A DNA stretch of 64,000 nucleotides, taken from assembly GCA_042408445.1 (NCBI GenBank), contig JBHORC010000007.1, positions 1 to 64,000 of the forward strand, read 5' to 3'. Each line of letters begins with the position of its first letter. Position 1 is the stretch's first letter. The notes beneath the pieces were generated by a model, which was not told the DNA's origin, did not search any database, and worked only from the letters and a program-made list of their open reading frames with translations. This stretch comes from CF-46 sp042408445. GTDB lineage: Bacteria; Chloroflexota; Limnocylindria; Limnocylindrales; CSP1-4. The translations under genes and the position numbers were made by a program. Below, piece after piece: positions 40,512-47,700 of this stretch.

Positions 40512-41482
40512 CGCTCGAGGCGCCGCACCGGCGGCGTGGACAGGGACCGCGGATCGTCGAGAAGACCGCGGTCCGGGCCTATGCGATCGCGGCCTGGGTC
40601 GTTGCCCACGTGCCGCCCGTGCTGGCCCGCTGGGTGATCGGGACGGCGAGCCAGCTCGGCTACCTGATCTGGCCGACGAAGCGGGCATGGTCGAATGCGA
40701 ACTTCGCGCGCGTCGCGGGGCTGCCGCCTGGCGATCGTCGGGTGCGGCGGCTCGCCCTGTCCGCCTACCGCGAGTACGCCCGCTACCTCGTCGAGATCAT
40801 GCGGCTGGAGTCCCTCCCGCAGGAGGAGGCGATCGGGCGCGTCGTCCAGACCGACCTCGACTACATCGAGGAGATGTGGCGGTCCTCGCCGGGCGGACTG
40901 ATCTTCGTCCTCGGCCACGTCGGCAACAACGAGGCCGTCGCCGCCGGGGTCGCGAACCGCGGCTGGCCGATCAACGTCGTCGCGGACGACTCGTCGTTCC
41001 CGGAGATGTTCGAGCGGTTTCGGCGGCTGCGCGAGACCTGGGGTGTCCACGTGATCCCGTGGCGCAACCTCCGCGAGATCTACGCCGTGCTGAAGCGCCG
41101 GGAGATGCTCGCCCTCCTGATCGACTGGGGCTATCGCGCCGACGGCATCCCGGTCCGGCTCTTCGGCGAGTGGACGACCCTGCCGGCGGGCCCGGCGACC
41201 CTCGCGGCCAAGACCGGCTCTGTGATCCTGCCGGTCGCGATCCGGCGCGGCGACGACGCGATGTTCCACGTGAGCTTCTCGGATGTGATCCGGGTCGCAT
41301 CGTCGTCCGACGCGGACATTGCCCGGGCGACGCAGCTCGTCGCCGAAGCCCTCCAGTCGACGATCGCGGCCGCCCCGAGCCAGTGGTACAGCTTCAAGCC
41401 GATCTGGCCACCGACGACCGAGGAGGCCGCGGGGCTCGCCGCCCGCGCGGCGCAGATGCTTCCGGAGCCGGCGACCTCGTGA
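40508..41482 (+). CDS. Lysophospholipid/LpxL-type acyltransferase, PatA-like (first of two)
   Basis: The 324-residue protein belongs to the HtrB/LpxL acyltransferase family, which also includes mycobacterial PatA, the acylase of phosphatidylinositol mannosides. The catalytic HX4E motif is His137-VGNN-Glu142. Other family features are NANFARVAG near the start and a C-terminal YSFKPIWPP, which resembles the FxPxW region of this family. It starts with TTG overlapping the ino1 stop (TTGA). Since no lipid A gene is seen and the neighbours make inositol lipids, a PI or PIM acyltransferase is more likely than LpxL. The acceptor is inferred. Confidence 0.8.
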   Translation: MTLEAPHRRRGQGPRIVEKTAVRAYAIAAWVVAHVPPVLARWVIGTASQLGYLIWPTKRAWSNANFARVAGLPPGDRRVRRLALSAYREYARYLVEIMRLESLPQEEAIGRVVQTDLDYIEEMWRSSPGGLIFVLGHVGNNEAVAAGVANRGWPINVVADDSSFPEMFERFRRLRETWGVHVIPWRNLREIYAVLKRREMLALLIDWGYRADGIPVRLFGEWTTLPAGPATLAAKTGSVILPVAIRRGDDAMFHVSFSDVIRVASSSDADIARATQLVAEALQSTIAAAPSQWYSFKPIWPPTTEEAAGLAARAAQMLPEPATS

Positions 41483-42531
41483 CCGTGTCGGGGACGGCGT
41501 CGAGCCGCGAGCGCGGCGACGGCACCGGGAGTTCCGGAGGTTCCGGGACCTTCGTGCAACGCAGTCGCGTGGCCCTGCTCCGTGCCGCTTCCTGGGTCGC
41601 GCGCCACGTGCCCGAACGGGTGGGGACCGCGGCGGCGGACGTCGCCGGTTGGATCTGGTACCGCGCCGCGCCGGCTCGCGCCGAGCAGGCGCGGCGAAAC
41701 TTCGCCCGGGTCGCGGCGGAGCTCGCCGCCCGCGGGCACGGCACTCTGCTCGCGCGTGCCGCGGCGACGGACCCGCGTGCGCTCGAGCGACTCGTCCGGC
41801 TGGCGTTCCGCCACGATGCGCGCTACTACCTCGAGGTGCTCCGGGTTCCGGGTCTGACCGCGGCCGACTTCGACCGGCGCGTCGTCATCGAGACGCCGGA
41901 CACCGTGGACGAGGCCTTCGCCGGCGGCCCGGTGATCTTCGTCGCGGCCCACTTCGGCCCGATCGAGCTGCCTGCGCTGTATCTCGCCCATCGGTCGGGG
42001 CGGACGTTCGTGGCGCCGATGGAGACCGTCGACGACCCGCCGCTCCAGGCCTGGTTCGAGCGAACCCGCGGGTCGCTCGGCGTCCGGATCGTCGGGTTGC
42101 GGGCGGCACGGCGCGCGCTCCAGGCCGAGCTTCGAGCCGGCGGCTCCGTGGGCATCGTCGCCGACCGTGACGTCGCCGGCGGCGGGATTCCCGTTCCCTT
42201 CTTCGGCTCGCCGGCGCCGTTCCCGATCGGGCCGGCGCTCCTTGCGCTCGAGGCCGACGCCCGGATCTACGCGGTCGGCGTCCGACGTCTGGCCGATGGC
42301 CACGTCGGCGGCCGGCTGCTCCACGTCCCGTTGGCGAACGACGGCGGCCGCCGTGACCGGATCGCGGCGACCCTCGCGACCCTCGCCGCGGCGTTCGAGG
42401 ACCTGATCAGCGACGCCCCGGAGCAGTGGACGGGCGCGTTCTTCCCGATCTGGCCGGATCTCGCGGTCGCGCCGACCGGTCGCCGTGCCGGCAAGGGCAG
42501 TGATCCCACCAGGGACGTCGCGGCCGAATGA
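41479..42531 (+). CDS. Second LpxL/PatA-type acyltransferase
   Basis: A 350-residue paralogue of the preceding gene, with the catalytic HX4E at His158-FGPI-Glu163. The typical EQARRNFARVAAE and QWTGAFFPIWPD segments are also present. It has a Gly/Ser-rich 30-residue N terminus. The active-site arginines around VADRDVAGGG and the PVPFFGSPAPFPIGPALLAL segment are intact. It starts with GTG overlapping the previous stop (GTGA). Two acyltransferases in tandem could add acyl chains to different positions of one lipid. Only one PatA is known in the mycobacterial pathway, so the second may fill another step. Confidence 0.8.
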   Translation: MTVSGTASSRERGDGTGSSGGSGTFVQRSRVALLRAASWVARHVPERVGTAAADVAGWIWYRAAPARAEQARRNFARVAAELAARGHGTLLARAAATDPRALERLVRLAFRHDARYYLEVLRVPGLTAADFDRRVVIETPDTVDEAFAGGPVIFVAAHFGPIELPALYLAHRSGRTFVAPMETVDDPPLQAWFERTRGSLGVRIVGLRAARRALQAELRAGGSVGIVADRDVAGGGIPVPFFGSPAPFPIGPALLALEADARIYAVGVRRLADGHVGGRLLHVPLANDGGRRDRIAATLATLAAAFEDLISDAPEQWTGAFFPIWPDLAVAPTGRRAGKGSDPTRDVAAE

Positions 42532-43373
42532 CCGACCGACTCGGCCGGGCCGACCTGCACATCCACACACGCGCCTCGGACGGCCTCGACCCGATCGGCC
42601 GGATCCTCGAGTTCGTCGAGCACTCGACGGATCTCGACGTGATCGCGATCACGGACCACGAGCGGATCGATGCCGCGGTTGCCGCCCGGACGATGGCCCG
42701 CGACCTCGGCCACCGCGTCGAGGTGATCGTGGGTGAGGAGGTCTCGACGCTTGGCGGCCACCTGCTCGCGCTGTTCATCGAGGAACGCGTCCGACCCGTC
42801 CGCAGCCTTCGCTCCACGATCGCCGCGATCCACGACCAGGGTGGGCTCGCGATCCCCGCCCATCCGCTCGTCCCCTACCCGCTCTGCGCGCAGGGCTGGG
42901 TCCTGCGGCGGCTCCTCGCCGACCCCGATCCGCGGGTCCACCCCGACGCGATCGAGGCGTTCAACCCGACGCTGTTCGGCCGGCCCTGGCACGGCCGGGT
43001 CGTGCGGTTCGCCACGGAGCTCGACGTGCCGACCGTCGGCAACAGCGACAGCCACGAGGCGGCGACGGTCGGGACGGGCTGGACGAGCTTTCCCGGGCGG
43101 ACACCCGAGGACCTGCGCGCCGCGATCGTCGCCGGAACGACGCACCACCACGGGTCGTTTCATGCGACGACCGGTCAGGTCGCGACGTTCGGTCGGCAGC
43201 TCCGCAAGTACTCGGGCGACATCCGCGCGGTCGTGGGCGGCAGGGTCCGCCGCGACGGCACGGGCCGGGACCTCGGCTATCCGGGCGGCCATCACCGCCC
43301 ACCCCGATTTGCCGAGACGTGGCGGGGGGAGGGCACGGCCGCCGATCCCGCGACCGACAATCGCGACAGATGA
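42528..43373 (+). CDS. PHP-domain metal-dependent phosphoesterase
   Basis: The 281-residue protein begins with the PHP motif ADLHIHTRASDG, followed by ITDHERIDAA, GEEVST, AIPAHPLVP and NSDSHEA. These are the four histidine/aspartate motifs of the domain, all intact, giving a trinuclear metal site. Members such as YciV (RNase AM) and tRNA or sugar phosphatases hydrolyse phosphoesters. There is no polymerase domain, so it is not DnaE-linked. Placed between acyltransferases and a mannosyltransferase by ATGA overlaps, it may act on an inositol-phosphate lipid, for example dephosphorylating PI-phosphate. This is inference only. Confidence 0.85.
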   Translation: MTDRLGRADLHIHTRASDGLDPIGRILEFVEHSTDLDVIAITDHERIDAAVAARTMARDLGHRVEVIVGEEVSTLGGHLLALFIEERVRPVRSLRSTIAAIHDQGGLAIPAHPLVPYPLCAQGWVLRRLLADPDPRVHPDAIEAFNPTLFGRPWHGRVVRFATELDVPTVGNSDSHEAATVGTGWTSFPGRTPEDLRAAIVAGTTHHHGSFHATTGQVATFGRQLRKYSGDIRAVVGGRVRRDGTGRDLGYPGGHHRPPRFAETWRGEGTAADPATDNRDR

Positions 43374-44647
43374 AGATCGGACTCGTCACGCCGTACGTGT
43401 TCCCGCTCCCCGGCGGCGTGACCCAGCACGTCGGGTATCTCTACGAGAACCTTCGGCTGCGCGGCCACGACGTCCGGATCGTCAGCTCCTCGCACGGCCT
43501 CCAGCGAGCCAGCGAGGGCGACATCATCCGGATCGGCAAGGGCTTCTCGATGCCGGTCAACGGCTCCGTCGGCACGATCACCCTGTCGCCCCGGTTCGTC
43601 TCGCAGGTCCGCGACATGCTCGAGCGCGAGCAGTTCGACCTGCTCCACTTCCACGAGCCGTTCGTGCCGTTCCTGTCGCCGATCGTCCTCCGCCTCTCGA
43701 CGAGCGTGAACATCGCGACCTTCCACGCCTACGGCGGCTTCTCCCCGTCGTACGAGTTCGGGAAGCGGGTGATGAAGGGGTCGGCGGAGCGCATCCACGG
43801 CCGGATCGCGGTCAGCGGCGCGGCAAAGCACTTCATCGAGCGCTACTTTCCGGGCGACTACAAGGTCATCCCGAACGGCGTCGATGTCGACCGCTTCCGG
43901 CGGGCCGTCCCCCTCGCGCGCTGGCAGGACGGCCCGCGGAACCTGCTGTTCGTCGGCCGGTTCGAGCCCCGCAAGGGCCTCCTGGAGCTGCTGAAGGCGT
44001 ACCGGATCCTGCGCAAGACCGGCTGCGATTGCCGGCTGCTCGTCGTCGGCACCGGGCCGCTTGCGCGCGAGGCCCATCGCTACGTCGCAACGCGGCGCCT
44101 GCGCGGCGTCGAGTTCCTGGGCCGCGTGAGCGACGCCGAGAAGGCCCAGCTCTACAAGACGGCCGACGTGTTCGTGTCGCCCGCGACCGGCGGCGAGTCG
44201 TTCGGGATCGTCCTGTTGGAGGCGATGGCAGCCGGGACCGCGATCGTCGCCTCCGACATCCATGGCTACAAGGGCGTCCTCCGACGCGGCCGGGAGGGCC
44301 TGCTCGTCCCGCCGCGCGAGCCCAAGGAGATCGCGGCGGCGATCGCCCGGCTGCTCGGCGACGACGACGTCCGCCTGGCGATGGGCCAGGCCGGTCAGGA
44401 GCGGGCCGGCGAGTTCAGCTGGGAGCGGGTGACCGGCAAGGTCGACGACTACTACGGGACCGTGATCCGGCGCCTTGCCTCGCGGAGGGAGCTGCCGCCG
44501 GGGTTCCACGCGGCGATCCCGCAATCGCCGAGGGCATCAGCACTGCCCACCCTGGACGACCCGGGCGACGGGGCGTCCTCGACGCGGGAGCCGGTCGCGA
44601 TCGGGGGAGAGCCCGGGGACGACGAGCGGGGCGTGGCCGGGGCCTAG
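43370..44647 (+). CDS. GT4 glycosyltransferase, PimA-like
   Basis: The 425-residue GT-B enzyme starts with IGLVTPYVFPLPGGVTQHVG, as in phosphatidylinositol mannosyltransferase PimA. It has the C-terminal GT4 donor site GGESFGIVLLEAMAAG with the EX7E motif, and NLLFVGRFEPRKGL. FHAYGGFSPSYEFGKRV resembles the lipid-acceptor loop of PimA. It should transfer mannose from GDP-mannose to an inositol lipid at the inner face of the membrane. The context (PI synthase, inositol synthase, acyltransferases) supports this. A 60-residue disordered tail ends the protein. ATG overlaps the PHP gene (ATGA). The sugar and acceptor are not proven. Confidence 0.82.
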   Translation: MKIGLVTPYVFPLPGGVTQHVGYLYENLRLRGHDVRIVSSSHGLQRASEGDIIRIGKGFSMPVNGSVGTITLSPRFVSQVRDMLEREQFDLLHFHEPFVPFLSPIVLRLSTSVNIATFHAYGGFSPSYEFGKRVMKGSAERIHGRIAVSGAAKHFIERYFPGDYKVIPNGVDVDRFRRAVPLARWQDGPRNLLFVGRFEPRKGLLELLKAYRILRKTGCDCRLLVVGTGPLAREAHRYVATRRLRGVEFLGRVSDAEKAQLYKTADVFVSPATGGESFGIVLLEAMAAGTAIVASDIHGYKGVLRRGREGLLVPPREPKEIAAAIARLLGDDDVRLAMGQAGQERAGEFSWERVTGKVDDYYGTVIRRLASRRELPPGFHAAIPQSPRASALPTLDDPGDGASSTREPVAIGGEPGDDERGVAGA

Positions 44648-44759
44648 ACGGCGAACCCGGGTCGCGGGCCGATGCGACTCCGTCGCCGCGACCCCGTCGC
44701 CGCGGCGGCGTCGTGGCCGCGCCGCCCGCGGCCGCAACCTCCCGCGGGCTCCTCCTGCC

Positions 44760-47700
44760 CTAGTCGCCCGCCGCCCCGCCTCCGGCCCCAGCCCGTCCCG
44801 CGCCGAGCTCGAATCGGTCCTGCTCGTCCGCTTGTCGTTCCGCGAGCGCGAGGCGCCAGACCCAGGCGGAGTAGGCAACGACGATCGAGAGGAACACCAT
44901 CGCCCCGCCGAGAAGCAGCGGCACCGGCCCGAGGAGATGGATCGGCACGGTCGCCGCCACGTTGTTCACGGGGAACTGGAACGCGTACAGGTAGGTCGGC
45001 AGGACGCCCTGGTAGACGTTGGCGATCGCGGTCGGCAGCGGAAGGGCGCTGAAGTTCGGATACACGATGACGAACCAGGCCACGAGCGCCGCGACCGCGC
45101 CGAGGACGAACCGGCGAGCGTCGCGGGCCGTCGCCACGAAGATGGCCAGCGCGACGGCCGGCAGGGCGAGGATGACCGCCACCGGCTCGACGGGGACGCG
45201 GTCCAGCGTCAGGAGCGGCTGATCCGGGACGAACCAGCGGACGGCCACGGTCAGCCCGACCGCGGCGACGGCCGTGACGACGAGCGGGATGAGCGGCGAG
45301 TCGGCGGGCGAGCGTCGCCGCGACCCACCGGACCCGTCCGACCCGTCGTCGCCGAGGCGACCGAGCAGCCGGATCACGATGAGGACCGAGACGCCGACGA
45401 CGGCCGCCATCGCCGCCGTCTGGCTGGTGAGCAGGAACTGCGGGATGACCGGCGGGCAGGCCTGCGAGCCCGGGTTCGCCCGCGTCACCCCGACGAACGC
45501 GCATAGCGGCCGATCGAAGATCCAGAGGAGCGCGGGACCCAGGATCGCCACGCCGGCCGCCAGCCGGGCGAGCAGCCACGTCCGGCGCGACGCGCCGTGC
45601 CACAGCTCGGCCAGGAAGTAGGCGAGGGCGAGGAAGAGGAACGGCAGGCTCGTGTAGTAGTGGTACTGGAAGGCGGCCCGGTCGATGCGCGCCCAGGACA
45701 CCCACTGGCACGCATAGCCGATCGCGATCAGGGCGAGCGGCAGGTTCCGCCGGGCGTAGGCCTGCCAGCCCACGAAGGCCATCGCCGGCACACCGAGCCA
45801 CCACGCGACGAGGTTCCCGGCGTCGTAGATCGCCCCGGTCGTGTTCGCCGCGTAGCTCTCCTGATAGAACCAGACGGGCTTGAAGTCGAAGAGCCACGCC
45901 CACCACGGCGACGACGCGGCGTGGGGTGCGGCGAGCCCGTTGTGGTAGGCGTACATCGCGCCCGTCAGATCGACGAGGGACTGCCCGGTGTGGCCGTTCG
46001 GCCAGTTCGCGAAGAGCCGATGGTTCTCGACGAACGCCCAGGGAATGTACGAGGCGACGTAGATCGCCAGCGGGATCGCGAGCAGGCAGACGACCATCCA
46101 GACGACGGGCAGGCCGCCCAGGGCGCCGAACCGGAGCCACGACTCGGCGGGCGGCGCGGACGGCGGCGGGAGCAGCGCCGACGCCGAGTCGGCGCGGGCC
46201 GGGCCGGCGAGCGGTCCGAACCCGATGCGACCGGCGATCGCGAAGGCCAGCCAGACGGCCGGCCCGAGGAGGAACAGCGCAATGGCGACCGCCATCGGTG
46301 CCGAGACCGGCAGGCTCGCGAGCGCGGACGAGGCTGCGGAAGCCGCGGCGCCGGTTCCGGCGGACGCCGACGCGGCAACCAGCCCGGGAGCAGCGGCGGC
46401 CGCCGCGGCCGCGCCGGCCCGTCCCGTCGCAATGAGGGCGAGCATCGCGACCCCGCCGACCACGATCGGCCCGCCGACGGCGAAGCGGATCTCGTCGAGC
46501 GACCAGGCCAGCGGGTGCGTCACGTTCGCGACGACCGCCACGACGGTCAGGCCGACCATGATCGCGACGAACGGGAGGTTCCCGAAGCCGCTCCCCGCCG
46601 GGACGTTGATGGCGAGGTAGCCGAGCACCGCGGTGAGACCGATCATCGCGACGATCGTGATCAACCGGCCCAGGGCGCTCCGGGCGAGGATGAGCAGGCC
46701 GATCCCGCCGACCGCGTAGAGCGCGACCCATTTCGAGGCGAGGCCCAGCCCGAGGAACGCGCCGATGACCGGCATCGCGATCCAGAACGCGGCCCGGTTC
46801 TTCCAGACACCGAGCCAGAGCGCGGCGAAGACGGTGTACGCCGCGACGATGAACAGCCCGACGTAGGCGTCGTTCATCCCGATCCGCGACTGCACGAAGA
46901 ACATCCCGTCGGTCAGGCTGAGGAGCGCGACGAGCAAGGCGACCGAGCGGCGACGGAAGAGGATCCGGGTGAGGATGTAGAGAAACGCCGCCATGGCCGC
47001 CCCGGCGAGGACGCCCGGCAGGCGCCACGCGAACTCGTGCTCGCCGACATCGACACTCGCGACCTGACCGGCCGGATCGAAGGCGAGGACCTGCTCCCGG
47101 TCCGAGCCGGGATACATCCGCGCCGCGTCCATCACCCAGGCGCTCGGGTCGAACGGGAGCCGCGCATCCGCGTACACCGCGCGGGCGTGGGGCTCGATCA
47201 CGTAGACCGTCGAGGCGGAGCGATCCGGCGTCCGGCCGAGGACGTGGACCATCTCGGATGCGTCGTCGTACGCGACCCGCGTCACGGGCCCGGGCATCGC
47301 GAGCGACTCGATGACGACGGGGCCGTCCTTCGCTACATTCCCACCGACGGCCACGATCGAGATTCGACCCGCCTGCGTCGTCGCCGGGTCGGGATCCGTC
47401 GCCACGTAGAGCTTCGGGTCGTCGACGGTTGTCAGCGCGAGGCCGTGGGCCGGCGCTCCCACGTCGACCGTCCGCGTCAGCACGCCTGTCCCCGGGTCGA
47501 TCATCTCGACGCCGTTCGCGTCCGCGACCGCGATCTGGTCGACGTTGTCGATCGAGAGGCCCGCCAGGCGGCCGTCGTCGATCGCCTTCTGGACGTTCGT
47601 CTTCTGGTCGCTCGTGGCGATCGGCGCGATGACCGTCCGCTCGACAGCCGCCCGAAGCCGCGTCTCGTAGGTCGCGGCGTCGCCGCCGACGATCCCCGCG

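Noticed and set aside
40508..42531. The two acyltransferases as lipid A late acyltransferases (LpxL/LpxM)
   Set aside because: No lpx or Kdo genes are in the window, and the translationally coupled neighbours make inositol lipids. The family also includes PatA.
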